From Podospora bellae-mahoneyi (lineage: Eukaryota > Ascomycota > Sordariomycetes > Sordariales > Podosporaceae), in the NCBI RefSeq assembly GCF_035222275.1, contig NC_085881.1, forward strand, positions 496,001-560,000: a DNA stretch of 64,000 bases. Reading direction: 5' to 3'. Below are positions 13,092 to 23,757 of the stretch, piece by piece. A program made the position numbers and the translations under genes. Position 1 is the stretch's first letter; each line of letters begins with the position of its first letter. The notes under the pieces were generated by a model. The model worked only from the letters and a program-made list of their open reading frames with translations, made no database searches and was not told the origin of the DNA.

Positions 13092-13924
13092 ATGATACTG
13101 TCAACACATCTCCAGGTCCCAAGACAGCTCCCCCGTGTGGTGCGGGGCATTTCAACCCTCCCTAACAACTCCAACATCGTACGCCTGAAATCCCACCATC
13201 TTTTTCATTAGGTAGGGCAGAGCTAACAAATCTTATAGAAAGTCTTCCCTCACCCAACTCAACACTCTTCATATCTCCTCACATTGCTCTCCAGAGACCC
13301 ACCAACACCTTCACTCGCCATTGGCACCACTACCGCTATCCCACCTACCCCCAGGTCCTTCCAGCACAATCCTAAATTTCTCACCATATTGGATGAGGTC
13401 CTCACCAAGCATGCCATCAACGATCCCGGCTTGAAAGCTCAAGCTCAGGCTTTTGCCTCTCCTGGCGGATTTACCTTCATTCACAATCCAGGAAAAAAGG
13501 ATAGGGGAGCTGGGGGTGGCGGTGGTGCGAGTGCCGAAGGCGGTGCTGGTGGAGCTGGAGTTGGTGGATGGGTGCATCTGAGCGACGCGAGAAATCCTCC
13601 TGATTTCGGGAGGATAGCTTGGTAGGTTCCGTTCTCGTTGGCATGACAGATATGTCGTGGAATTAACATGCCAGAACAGGCCAGAGGACATCTTTGGAAG
13701 TGTGGAGGTCAATGGGAAAGGTAAAATTGTTGGCAACTACCAGCCGAGTGGGACGTACCGAATTGTGACGAATCAGGGAATGTGAGTTTTCATTGTTTTC
13801 CATCACTACACTCATTTGTAATTGTGGATGCTGATCAAATGAACGCAGTCTTGGGCTGAGTCCATTTCTTCAAGAAAGGCTCCTAGCTAGGCTTCGCGAA
13901 GAAGAGAGCAAGGAGCAAAAGTAA
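13092..13924 (+). CDS. Conserved fungal protein, probably mitochondrial
   Basis: Four exons: 13092-13178, 13239-13621, 13680-13781 and 13849-13924, giving 215 aa. The three introns are 60, 58 and 67 nt with GT-AG ends, and all phases close exactly. The N-terminus (MILSTHLQVPRQLPRVVRGI) is basic, has no acidic residues and looks like a mitochondrial presequence. A Gly/Ala-rich loop near residues 102-120 precedes a conserved-looking block, WVHLSDARNPPDFGRIAWPEDIFGSVEV-like in order, followed by NYQPSGTYRIVT and a charged helical tail ending KEQK. I have seen this arrangement in uncharacterised ascomycete proteins but cannot attach a function. It diverges from DPB2 and converges on the PC4 gene. 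Confidence 0.85.
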
Positions 13925-14262
13925 TGATTCTCTGGAGGATGTTAGTTGTGTACGATAGGTTGGCATACAAACTTATACCCAGCTTTACTTCGAAGTTGAT
14001 GCACACTTTGATGTTCATGGTTGAAAGAGTCCAAGCGATTATTATAAAGACTGGGATTTGTGGAGGACTCATATGACCAGCCCATAAACCTATCGACAGA
14101 GCAAAGCAAAATAGTAGAATACAAATCATTATTGCCGGTTGACCCATACCATTTACCCGACCGTTTACCCACCAGAAGCATATCAGAAAGCAGATACATT
14201 GAAAGAATAGCACAACTGCTGCAGAGCCGTGCATCAATAGGACCAAAGACTATGCCGAGTCT
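13925..14262. other. Convergent 3' intergenic region
   Basis: 338 bp between two convergent stops, holding both 3' UTRs. No other feature seen. Confidence 0.7.
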
Positions 14263-14879
14263 CTACTCATTGTCCTCCTCGTCTTCATCCTCTTCATCGT
14301 CTTCCTCCTCCTCGCTCGTCACTTCAATGTTGGACTTTTTGGCTTTCTTGGATTCGGTCTTTGTGGCAGGTTTACTGCTACTGCCGCCAACTCCAGCAGG
14401 AACATCTTCCACCTCGACCCCCTGCAAGCGCAATTCCTCGTTCAATTGCGGGATGGCCTTGAGGAAGGCTTTGTATTGGTCAATAGAGAGCGAGATACCC
14501 TACCATTATGTCAGATGACTCTCATGACAAAAACAAATTTGTGACGCCTACCTTTTTACCAGGCCTCAACTCGCCATCCGGTGTGGTGTAGTACTCTCGA
14601 AGATTAACCAGAGTGGCATTCTTGAACTTTGAAGCACCGACACGACGATTGTTGCCAAGCTATTGGACATGTTAGTCAAAATGAAACGGCCATATTGGAA
14701 GGAATATTAGTACAGACCTCCCAGTAAGCGTTGCCCTCTCCATCTGTGCCTTTGCCGCCGCTTGGAGTGGCCTTGGGACGCTCCTGCTTCTGCTTCTTGG
14801 CGGGGGCCGCCTTTCTCTGGGGAATGTCTTCCTCATCGCTCTCGATCTGAACGCGACCTCTCTTCTTGTACGACGACAT
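14263..14879 (-). CDS. SUB1: PC4/Sub1 transcriptional coactivator
   Basis: Three exons, 14879-14718, 14659-14552 and 14499-14263, with introns of 58 and 52 nt, giving 168 aa. PC4 proteins bind single-stranded DNA and help RNA polymerase II initiation and re-initiation in the nucleus. The Lys-rich N-terminus is followed by the PC4 core from about residue 52: NAYWE, then NRRVGASKFKNATLVNLREY, PDGELRPGKKGISLSIDQY and FLKAIPQLNEEL. The aromatic and basic DNA-binding positions are preserved. A Ser/Lys linker leads to a strongly acidic tail (EEEEDDEEDEDEEDNE), an ascomycete-type C-terminal addition. It shares a divergent promoter region with the PX-domain gene. Confidence 0.95.
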
Positions 14880-15638
14880 GATTGCGAGTTGGTAACGCAA
14901 TATGTGACAGGAGATAAATAACTGACAAGGGAATGAATGGGTCAAGTAGTAAGTGAAGCGGTATGATTGATCAAGTTCCAATTTTGCGTTGGGTTGTGAG
15001 GTAAGTTTTTTTTTCAGAAGAACTGCGGGGCAGTGAAGAGAGGTATCTGGAGTGCTGAGCAGTGAGCTCTTCGTGAAATCAAATCTCTCACAAAACCAGG
15101 CTTCCAATAATTTCCCAACGCCTCAAACGCGAAGGCTTGATAGTGACGTGCCTTCCGGGCTGGTGGTCTTGACGCGTTTTCACGTGTGAGGTACCTCGAC
15201 TGTGATATTAATCGATGCCCCACTCTAGGGTCGCTGGGCAGATGCAGCACGGACTCTTGAGCGGGCACCGTTCGAGGTGTCAGGCGGTCTTGGCCGTCAG
15301 GAGTGGAAACCCGGAATGTTGAATTGCTGGGAAAGGCCCCTGATTGACTAAAGATATAGAAAGCTTGGGGCTTGTTTCGTCCTTCAACAGAAATCTGGGG
15401 GAGATTGGGAAGTGATCGAAATACCATTTACATATCTTTAATGCCTTCCTCAAGCTCAACTTAACCTGTTTCTAATCCTGTTCGGTTTCCTCTATAAGCT
15501 TTATATTCAGATTGCTTTCCCAACGGTGCGACAAAGCGCCGTGCCCCGCTCACTTCTCCCACCTTTAAATCGTTCGATCCTCCCTTGCGGTGAGCCGTGT
15601 CTCCCGTCGCGGTCGAAGCGAAGCTTCAACAATTCTAT
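14880..15638. other. Divergent promoter region, PC4 and PX-domain genes
   Basis: 759 bp between opposed starts. Nothing beyond presumed promoters and 5' UTRs is evident. The frame of the PX gene stays open for 14 codons upstream of its ATG, but only with a GTG. Confidence 0.65.
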
Positions 15639-18600
15639 ATGAGCCAACAAGATGCGCCTAGCTCGGGCGCGACTCCCGATTGCACAATGGAAGATCGCAA
15701 AGATCTCGAACCCAGCGCGATAGCTGCGACCGCTGCGACCGAGAAACCGACACTTGACGAGAGCACCGTTGCAGCGATCGTTGCTGCTGCTGCTGCTGCT
15801 GACGACGCAGTTCCGAGCCCTCCGAATGCGCCGCCCACAGACGACAGTGTTTCGACCAAAGTGTTTCGCTTTCTGTCCACAGCAACGCCAGAAACACTAG
15901 GTGGTGTAGCCGTTGGTCTGGCTGCCACGACATACCTGGTCCTGGGGAGACTCGGTCTCGTGTTAATAGGGGCATTCGGCGGGATAGTTACTTTCATCCA
16001 ATGGGAGCAACGGAACCCTGATGTGGCACGAATCGTCCGCGGTGAAAGAGGCATTGACGTCCTCGCACGACTGCTAGAGACCAAAAACAAGGTCATTCAA
16101 GAGAAGGAGGAGGGCGCCGGCGCTCAGGATTGTGCCTTGATTCGCGGATTTGAGGATCTGAGGCCCGAAACCCGTGAGGCCATGAATGAACTCGTCGATG
16201 CTGTTGTCGACAACTATGTAAAGTGGTGGTACTCGCCAATCGTGTCATCAGACAAGTTCTTCCCACTGGCTTGTCGGAAGACGCTTACAGCGTTCTTAAC
16301 GTCGGCATGCAACCACCTTGCGAGAAAGCGACCGGCCGACGCGTTTCTTGACGTTCTGACAAACTCGTCCTCTATCGTGGTTGTGTTCTTTTCCGAACTA
16401 TCCAATGCCTTTACAGAGTTACCGGCCGACTCTAAGCTCTCAGCGGCGGATGCTGTCTACAATTACCTGGCTGCTCATCCAGACTCTAATCTGGCCAGCC
16501 TGTTGAACCAAAAGCAGCAGGCAAACAAGTTCCGAATGATTTCAGAAGACCTGCTCAACTTTTTGGAGCGTTCCTCGTACGAATGTGAACCGGCCAGAGT
16601 GCTTCTGAGGGAGATGCTGGCCGGTGTTGTTTTGGAAATGACACTTCAGTCTTTCTCAAAGCCTGAATTCATCAATTCCTGGATTGTTTATCTTCTAGAG
16701 GCCGGTGAGCCGGATCTCAATCAGGCTATCGACGTGGGAATGCAGACTGGTCCTGATGTGGCGTTTGCAGATATTGACGGCAACGTGGGCAACATCGGGC
16801 TCACTAAGGGCAATAGGAATTCTTTTGATTATGAGCGGGCGAGGCGCAAAGAATCCTTGGCGCACAAAAAGAAGCTCAGCAAAGCTGAGGAAGAGATGGA
16901 ACTGGCCATGGAAGAAATGAAACGACTGAACCAGATGATTGCAGATGAGACTACGCTCTTGGCCGAGTCGTCTCAAAACGAACCGAAGCACCACGAAGCA
17001 ACGACTACAAACGAAACCCAGAATGGGCAGGAAACCCAGGGGTATTCAGCATCCCAACCTAAGCCGGTTGATACCACGACAAAAGATCTGTCAAAGAGCA
17101 TCGGCAGCGATAGCTCTTCAAGCAAGAATGATGTTGTCAATACGCCTGTAACACCTCTTTCTGCCACCACACCTTCGAGCCAAACGTCTCCTTCGGCATC
17201 GCAAAATCCATCAGCAGTGGCAGCGACAGCGGGCTTCACCAGCTTCGACCAGCTTGTGCCCCTAGCTCGAGAGGGATCGGAGGTTGACTCTACAGTGGAG
17301 GCTGCCAAACCACCATTGACGGTACACAACGCTAACATCACTGTTCTCGATGAGCCTGGTGACAAGCCGATCAAGTCTAAACCCATCTGGGATTATCTAG
17401 TTCAGATCGAACCTGCCACCACACTCTATCCTGGCTGGATGATCATCAGAAAGTACAGCGACTTTGAGGTACTCCATGAAGTGTTGAGGCGGATTGCGAC
17501 TATATCAGGTGCTGTCATCTTCTCACAGCAGCACAATGTGCTCCCTCCCTGGAAAAACCACACCCGCACTTCCTTGAGGATCGAACTAGAGCGCTATCTG
17601 AAAGACGCCTGTCAGCACCAGAGTTTGGCTGAAAGCGAGGGCTTGAGAAAGTTTATGGAGAGAGACAACGGGCATCTTCCCCAGCCAAAATCAGGCCTCC
17701 AGGCATTTGAAAAGATTGGCAAGAACGTGTTGGGGGTATTGGCGAGCGCACCCTTGGAGGGCTCCAAAGCTGTGATGGATGGCGTGACTGGAGTGTTGGG
17801 GAATATCGGACTGGGACCGCAGAAAAAGCCAGCGCCGGCCCCATCACCACCACCTTCCGCCCTACAGGACGTGACAGCGGCCAGTCGCCTTTCTATGTCA
17901 ACCCTTTCTCGAAATGACAGTACTCTGTCGCTGAATCGGTTGACCAGCAAGACTCGTGACAGCATAGACAGCCAGCGCTCGTCGGTAGTGGCCACCCAGC
18001 CGCCCAAACTTCCAGCTATGGATCGTCGTCCTAGTTATAACTCTCAAGGTGATGCGGAACCTGAAGCCAGCTTGCGTCCATCAAGAGCGTCGGCCAGAAA
18101 CAGCAGAGAGCAAAGCAGAACTTCTAGCCGAGCGCCTGCACGTTCACCTTCTATTCTCAGTTTCGATGGGTTCCGTCTTCCTCCCCCACCCGACATGATC
18201 ACGGACGACTACGAATCCCCCATTAGCCCCCAAGGGCGCTTACCAGAGCATCTTACTCACCATTCCCGCTCGCTGACGATGCCCACCCTCAGCAGTCAGC
18301 GGATTAACGGCCCGCCATTGACAGGGAAGCAGCACACAAAGCTCTCTGAGCAAGAGACTAAGGTAGCAGTGGAGCTTATGTTTGCCGTCATCAACGAAAT
18401 GTACACCCTCTCCTCGGCCTGGAACATTCGGAGAACACTCCTCGCGGCCGCCAAGTCATTTCTTCTCCGCCCCGGCAATCCCTCGCTGTTGTCAATCCAG
18501 ACCTTGATTCAGCAGTCTGTCCTTGACGCCAATACGTCTGACGCCGGAATCGCCGCCCATTTGAAGAAGTTGAGGCAGAATGTAATGCCTACTGAAGAGG

Positions 18601-18833
18601 AGATGAAGAAGTGGCCAGCAGAGATGAATGCCGAGGAAAAGGAAGCTTTGAGGGTCAAGGCAAGGAAGTTGCTGATCGTGAGTGGGGTACCGGCTGCCTT
18701 GATGGGAGTTATGGGACAGGCGGCGACGAGCGAGGCACTGGGACGGTTGTTTGACTGCTTACAGATCGAGGAAGTGGCAAGGGGATTAATGTTTGGAGTT
18801 GTGCTACAGGCTGTGAGGACTGTCACGCACTGA
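15639..18833 (+). CDS. PXA-PX-nexin C membrane protein (Mdm1/SNX19-like)
   Basis: Single exon, 1064 aa, starting at the first in-frame ATG (15639). A Thr/Ala-rich leader precedes a hydrophobic hairpin at about residues 88-122. A PXA domain follows (about 173-350, with YVKWWYSPI and FFPLACRKTL). Then come a Glu/Lys coiled coil (about 400-445), a long Ser/Thr-rich linker, a PX phosphoinositide-binding domain (about 565-680, with RKYSDF and LPPWKNHTRTSLR), another Ser/Pro-rich stretch and a C-terminal nexin-C domain (about 900-1060). Family members anchor in the ER and tether it to the vacuole, endosome or lipid droplets. No RGS domain is visible between PXA and PX, so the order fits SNX19-type rather than full Mdm1/SNX13/14. 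The role as a lipid-contact tether is family inference. Confidence 0.9.
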   Translation: MSQQDAPSSGATPDCTMEDRKDLEPSAIAATAATEKPTLDESTVAAIVAAAAAADDAVPSPPNAPPTDDSVSTKVFRFLSTATPETLGGVAVGLAATTYLVLGRLGLVLIGAFGGIVTFIQWEQRNPDVARIVRGERGIDVLARLLETKNKVIQEKEEGAGAQDCALIRGFEDLRPETREAMNELVDAVVDNYVKWWYSPIVSSDKFFPLACRKTLTAFLTSACNHLARKRPADAFLDVLTNSSSIVVVFFSELSNAFTELPADSKLSAADAVYNYLAAHPDSNLASLLNQKQQANKFRMISEDLLNFLERSSYECEPARVLLREMLAGVVLEMTLQSFSKPEFINSWIVYLLEAGEPDLNQAIDVGMQTGPDVAFADIDGNVGNIGLTKGNRNSFDYERARRKESLAHKKKLSKAEEEMELAMEEMKRLNQMIADETTLLAESSQNEPKHHEATTTNETQNGQETQGYSASQPKPVDTTTKDLSKSIGSDSSSSKNDVVNTPVTPLSATTPSSQTSPSASQNPSAVAATAGFTSFDQLVPLAREGSEVDSTVEAAKPPLTVHNANITVLDEPGDKPIKSKPIWDYLVQIEPATTLYPGWMIIRKYSDFEVLHEVLRRIATISGAVIFSQQHNVLPPWKNHTRTSLRIELERYLKDACQHQSLAESEGLRKFMERDNGHLPQPKSGLQAFEKIGKNVLGVLASAPLEGSKAVMDGVTGVLGNIGLGPQKKPAPAPSPPPSALQDVTAASRLSMSTLSRNDSTLSLNRLTSKTRDSIDSQRSSVVATQPPKLPAMDRRPSYNSQGDAEPEASLRPSRASARNSREQSRTSSRAPARSPSILSFDGFRLPPPPDMITDDYESPISPQGRLPEHLTHHSRSLTMPTLSSQRINGPPLTGKQHTKLSEQETKVAVELMFAVINEMYTLSSAWNIRRTLLAAAKSFLLRPGNPSLLSIQTLIQQSVLDANTSDAGIAAHLKKLRQNVMPTEEEMKKWPAEMNAEEKEALRVKARKLLIVSGVPAALMGVMGQAATSEALGRLFDCLQIEEVARGLMFGVVLQAVRTVTH

Positions 18834-19519
18834 GGAAGTCATATGTCCTTGTCAGGAACCAAGTGTACGAGTAATGTGGTGAAATGCTTGTTGATGTTTG
18901 AGATGCCGGGATAGGATTATCGGTTATAATTAATGTCAGATGATTGGTGACGGGCTGGACGGAATGATTACTGGTTCTGATACAACCCTAAGAGTTATGG
19001 GATGAGAAATAACACACCTGTTGGGATGGGCTTGTGCCATCTTTGTGTTTTGCTTATGAAAGTAGTTCTTTTAATACACATTTATCGGAGGTTTTGATTA
19101 CAATTGAGTTTGACTTGGGAGCACGGGTGGTTTTGATGTGTAAGTCCAAATCTAGCTAGGTCCAAGACATGTGGCCCAAGCGTCGGCGTCTGTAACCGAG
19201 CTGCCCATAATGGCAACCTGGCCTTATGTAAGCATGCATTTCGATCACATCTACGACTACCTGCTCTTGTCGATGATCACCTGGCAGTCTCACTCACACA
19301 TCTGATGACACTGGTTCCAAGTTTTTTTTTGAATCTAATAAAGCGAAATCTCACACAATATCATTGGACTTCTCACTCCCTCAAATCCAACGGTGAAAGA
19401 CAATGTTCTAAATTGCTCCTTAGCCGCTCTTATCTGGCATTCGCAGCGATCTTGGCTTACGGCATCACAAGCTTACAGCACCACATACAAACAGCGCTAC
19501 AGAGTGAAATTCCAACATC
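18834..19519. other. Intergenic
   Basis: 686 bp between two genes on the same strand: 3' UTR of the PX gene and promoter of the DUF92 gene. It is AT-rich in the first half. No further feature seen. Confidence 0.7.
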
Positions 19520-20784
19520 ATGAAATTCATCATCGCCGCGCCAGCGACTCTGGCGCTGGTCTACCGCGCCTACAGCAAGAACAGCCTCACTCCGTTAGGT
19601 ATCTTCGCTGCAGCCCTCACCGCCATCGCTCACGCAGTCCACCCCTGGAACCTCCCCTTCGTTCTGCTAGTCGTCTTCTTCCTGGCAGGAACAAGAGCCA
19701 CTCACGTATGTTTCACCCCCTCCCCATCTCCCTACCTCATCACTGATCTTCTTCACAGGTAAAAGAAAACATCAAAGCAACCCTCACCCTCAAAGCAACC
19801 GGCTCCTCCCCCTCGGGCGGCGGCGAAGGGCCCCGTACCCACGTCCAGGTCTTCGCCAACTCTTTAACCGCTACCATCCTCACCCTCCTTCACGCGTATC
19901 AACTTCACGCAAGGAAACAAGCCCTTTTGTCCAACCCCTCCTCCCCGGACAACGGCACCCTCTGCTTCTCATGGAAAGGCGACCTCCTAGTCATCGGTAT
20001 AATCGCAAACTACGCCTGCGTGGCAGCCGACACGTTCTCCTCCGAACTCGGGATCCTGTCAAAGTCCTCTCCAAGGCTGATCACAAGCTGGAAGCTGAAA
20101 AAAGTGCCCCGGGGTACAAACGGGGGTGTCACCCTTGTAGGGTTGGGAGCGGGGTTGTTGGGAAGTATAATCATCGTCACCACCTCTGTCTTGTTCCTGC
20201 CGTTTTGCACCGCCGATTCAAAGACCTTGCCCGGTGGAGGGCAGCCCTGGGATGTCAAGGAACGGCAAGCTCTCATTTTAGGGTTGACGGTCTCGGGTTT
20301 GCTGGGCAGTGTGATGGATTCTGTTCTCGGAGGCCTGTTCCAGAGGAGCGTCAAAGATGTTAGGAGCGGGAAGATTGTCGAGGGGGAGGGGGGGGAGAGG
20401 GTGTTGGTTGCTAGTCCGGTTGTTATCCCTGGTCATCATCACAAACCTGGGCAGGAGGAGGATGCGGGAGCGGAGATCAAGGCTAAGCTTCTTCGTGGCG
20501 AGGGGAAGGATGCGGTTGAGGAGACTGCGGGGTCTTCTGCTGTGGAGGAGGGGGATCACGTTGTGGATATGAAGAAGAGGTATGACCCGAAGAATAAGCA
20601 GAGGAAGTCGAGTTTTGGGGATGAGAGGCCTTCTCGGGAGGTGATTACTGGGTGGGACTTGCTTGATAATAACGATGTGAACTTTTTGATGGCGTTTGGG
20701 ATGAGCTTTGGGGCAATGGCAGTGGCGGGGTGGTATTGGGGGGTTTCGCTTTGGACGATTGTCCCGGGAGGAGTCGCGGTTTAG
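19520..20784 (+). CDS. TMEM19/DUF92 integral membrane protein
   Basis: Two exons, 19520-19705 and 19759-20784, with a 53-nt intron (CAC/GTATGT...CACAG), giving 403 aa. Hydrophobic segments occupy the N-terminal 60 residues and recur at about 135-155 (with NYACVAADTFSSELGILS), 185-210, 240-260 and the C-terminus. The A.DT.SSE.G.LS motif followed by PRLIT.WK.VP.GTNG.V...G is the DUF92 signature. The plant relative VTE6 is a phytyl-phosphate kinase; animal and fungal members are of unclear function. The hydrophilic loop between about 265 and 365 is highly charged and probably a fungal insertion. The gene converges on Cdc14. Start choice is supported by the hydrophobic leader and the lack of an upstream ATG in frame. 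Confidence 0.9.
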
Positions 20785-21318
20785 TTCTTGATAGTCAAGA
20801 CTTTGTGTTGGTTTGGAGTTCCAGCGGATAGCGATGATATAATGGCTGGTTGGTGGGGGAGGAATCTGATATACGTATGTTTTAATGATGATCAAGACCC
20901 AGGTCTTTGTGGGCTCCAAATATTGTCTTTATATGTAAAGGCTGACTGATTCCATCTGCCGCAACACAGATGTTGTGTAAAATAGGAAGCCTGGCACATA
21001 TTTGCCGTAGGCCATGTTTTGGTATATAATGGTATCTAAAACTCCTGGACTCCACGCCTCTTTCTATAACCCTTGAAAAATCTTTCTGCCTATCGACCCC
21101 TTGACAGGTTGTAATCCACAGTCTTTTCCGCTCTTCAAATGCGTGCAGTGGTAAGTAACTGTGAGCTAGGACTGCGCAGGAAATGAATCCCGGCATCGAC
21201 CTAGCGAAATAAGAGAAGCAAACTCAGACAAGGAAAAAACATGCAAACAGCCACAACAGCCATAATGCTCTCCTAACAAAACAGAAAAAAATGGAGAGAA
21301 CAAGAACAACACCTCCGC
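20785..21318. other. Convergent 3' intergenic region
   Basis: 534 bp holding the two 3' UTRs of DUF92 and Cdc14. No other feature seen. Confidence 0.7.
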
Positions 21319-22236
21319 TTAGCTCAGAATACCCCCAAATGGTTTATACGTATCCAGATCTTTCAACAACTCGTCCACTACCCCTGGTAGATACCGGTCA
21401 AGGTGCTGCTTCTTGGCATCCACACTCAGCGTGTTCCCACTTTCACTCTTTGACCTTTGCCTGCCACCGCTTGCAAGCAGTTTGGACTTTCCTGGGCTAC
21501 CTGGGATTAACTCTGGCCCCGCAATCACACTCGTTCTGTCTGGTTTGGGGATATTTGGTGTTTCTGGCGTCAGGTAAAAGTACAAGAATTCCGTGAGGCG
21601 GAACTTGACCTCTCTGCCGGTCTCACGGGACTTGAACAGGGAGGTTACGGTAAGTAGACCGTCAAGGGCTTCAAATACTCGAATATTTTGCGGCATGTCG
21701 AGAAGGGCAACGACAAGGGTGATTATTGTGGCGCATTGGATGGCAGGGGAGTTGATGGGTTCGAGAAGATCGAGAAGAAGCTGAAGATGAGGATACATGT
21801 TAGAACTGGCGGGGAAGCTGGAATGGCGGGCGTATCTTACGTTCATATGTACGCTGCGCTGAAAAAGCACCCTGCTTGGCGGGTGCAAAAGCAAGACGCC
21901 CTGGATGAGATCCAGCGTGTTGACTATCAACATGTCGTACGATCCATCTCCTCCTCGCACAACGAGCCAGTCGAGTGTGGTGAGAAGACGCTGCGCGACG
22001 TTCCATTCAAATCCCTCCTGGAGCTTGAAGAATTCTCGAAAAGCTGGATCAGGGGAGAGGTCTGCGAGCATTCGGCGCGGTGGTTGTTGTTGGTTTTCTC
22101 CTTGTTTCTTGGGGCTACCTTGGCCGGCAAGGCAGATCTGAGCAAGAAGGCCTTCGACCTGCCTTAGCCCCTTTTTGATTTTAGAACCATCGAAGGACGA
22201 GAGGTTATCGAAAGCGAGAGAGAGTAATGATTCCAT
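21319..22236 (-). CDS. cdc14: Septation initiation network component Cdc14
   Basis: Two exons, 22236-21841 and 21780-21319, giving 285 aa. This is the fission-yeast type Cdc14 (partner of the Sid1 kinase in the septation initiation network), not the Cdc14 phosphatase. The N-terminal MESLLSLAFDNLSSFDGSKI block, the KLQEGFEWNVAQRLL region and the MN/LLLDLLEPINSPAIQ.A.I stretch fit that family. The frame is open through 21781-21840, but that segment has GTAAGA, a CTAAC branch site and CATCTTCAG, is 60 nt long, and interrupts an otherwise smooth family sequence, so I treat it as an intron. The C-terminal third is basic and Ser-rich, then ends with a helix before the stop. The protein should act at the spindle pole body and septum. 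Confidence 0.9.
   Translation of the reverse strand: MESLLSLAFDNLSSFDGSKIKKGLRQVEGLLAQICLAGQGSPKKQGENQQQPPRRMLADLSPDPAFREFFKLQEGFEWNVAQRLLTTLDWLVVRGGDGSYDMLIVNTLDLIQGVLLLHPPSRVLFQRSVHMNVRYARHSSFPASSNMYPHLQLLLDLLEPINSPAIQCATIITLVVALLDMPQNIRVFEALDGLLTVTSLFKSRETGREVKFRLTEFLYFYLTPETPNIPKPDRTSVIAGPELIPGSPGKSKLLASGGRQRSKSESGNTLSVDAKKQHLDRYLPGVVDELLKDLDTYKPFGGILS
21781..21840 (-). other. 60-nt in-frame intron of Cdc14
   Basis: Length is a multiple of three and there is no stop in frame, so the gene appears intronless to a frame scan. The donor is GTAAGA, the branch-like TTCTAAC lies about 20 nt before the acceptor, and the acceptor is CTTCAG. Retention would add 20 residues between MN and LLLDLL. 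Confidence 0.85.
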
Positions 22237-23757
22237 CTTGTACTGCTAATCCTGGACTGTTGCGCTCGCGTGCTTCGTCGATTTGTTGCCTCGAGTATTG
22301 AGATTTCACAATGCGAATTCGCCACGTATAGTCGATAGTATAAGAGAAGTGCCACGGTTGGCGAGCGGCACTCCTGAATCTGTATTGCTTGCGCACGAAC
22401 TGCTCGGGTGGTTGGTTTTCCTAGAGGTTGGACGCAGTATCGCGACAGGCGGTATAAGTGGGCGCGGTGATGGTTACGGGCCGGTTGTATACAGTCGAAG
22501 TAAAAACGCAAGCGGGTATCGACGGGAAAGTGAGAGAGGACGGTACGCAGAGAGTCTTCGGACGCAAAAGAGTGCCAGACTGACTCGAGATGCTCTGTCG
22601 CGCCGGTTGGACTTGAGCTTGGTCCAAACTGGCGGGATATCGAGTCCACTGTCGAACAATCAAGCATTGGGTGCCACAGCAACTGGCTGATAAGATAAGG
22701 ATCTAGCTGCCCACCTGCCGAACAGTGATCACTCAACCTCAAACTGGGGAAGCGGGGCCGTGCGTTTTGTTTCAATGCTTGTGGAACCTCTTGAGCAACA
22801 TTCCCATCCAACACTTGCATCAGACTTCCAGAACCAGACCCAAAGCATTCAAGTCCAGGGCATGGCACAAGAGTCCAAGGACGCATGGAAAAGGGACAGT
22901 ATGCAACTTTGAAACCAGATCCGCAAGGGAGGGGGTTTGTCTCCTTTTTTATACCGCTTCCTCTGTCGGACTTGCTGCTTTTGCCCGCCCTTCACAATGT
23001 CTATTTCTTTTTATTTTGACAGATACTCTAGAAGCTCAGTAGCGATCCCTTGATCAGAAATCTTGGATCTCTTCCATTCACTCTCAATGCTTTGACGGTC
23101 AGCTCAGCTCATCAAAGTCTCCCGCTCCCACATCTCACCAACCAATGTCTGTGGCTTAGCTTTGGCCAAAGAACCAACCAACCGTCTGTTCCCTACCTCC
23201 AAAGGCTTTGTTGCAGTGGTAAATATTTATTACCACAAAGCACAGCCTTCGGCGTGTAGCTATACCTGTCAGAGGAGCCGCTATTTCGCATCGAAAACGC
23301 CTGGAGGAGTGCTTGGGTTGACACAGAGACAGCAGCCCACGGACTCTGTACGAGTTTGGCATTTCGACGAAAGTCTATTCAATCCAATTAAATTCCTAAT
23401 TTTCTCAATTCTTCCCGGTGAGCTTGCGGACAATTTCTTTTCTTGTCTATGTTTCGGGATCTTCAACGAGCACATGCAAATTTACCCCACCATCATCTAT
23501 CCCACCTCACAACCCAATAGTGCTGTCGCTGTCACCCAAGACATGGTGGAGAGAAAGGCCCGATTTGCAGCAGTGAAGATTGTCATTTGTTTTACCTCCT
23601 CTGGTGATTTACAGATTTGCACGGGTTCCTTGCCATCATGTCTGCAGGAACTGGGCTGATGGCTGTGTCCTGACATTGATAGTGGGGTAAACAGGAGAGC
23701 TGGAGCTAACCGTCAACTTGGCGATTAAACAGAGCTACACTGGAGCTCACAGATCGC
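22237..23757. other. Divergent promoter region, Cdc14 and GGPP synthase
   Basis: 1.5 kb with no supported gene. It should contain both promoters and a 5' leader of the GGPP synthase. Three GATC tetramers cluster at 23044-23069. Open frames at 22.2-22.7 kb are Cdc14-upstream shadows without family resemblance. Confidence 0.6.
23044..23069 (+). promoter_or_regulatory. GATC cluster upstream of GGPP synthase
   Basis: GATC occurs at 23044-23047, 23052-23055 and 23066-23069, about 690-715 bp before the ATG. Neurospora al-3 is light-induced through the White Collar complex, whose target elements contain paired GATC/GATN sequences. The assignment rests only on motif spacing and gene identity. Confidence 0.3.

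Noticed and set aside
15597-15638. Upstream GTG start for the PX-domain protein
   Set aside because: Nuclear fungal genes rarely use GTG, and an ATG follows 14 codons later before any domain.
23162-23659. 165-codon frame upstream of the GGPP synthase
   Set aside because: No family resemblance and no recognised splice link to the synthase; likely leader or promoter sequence.
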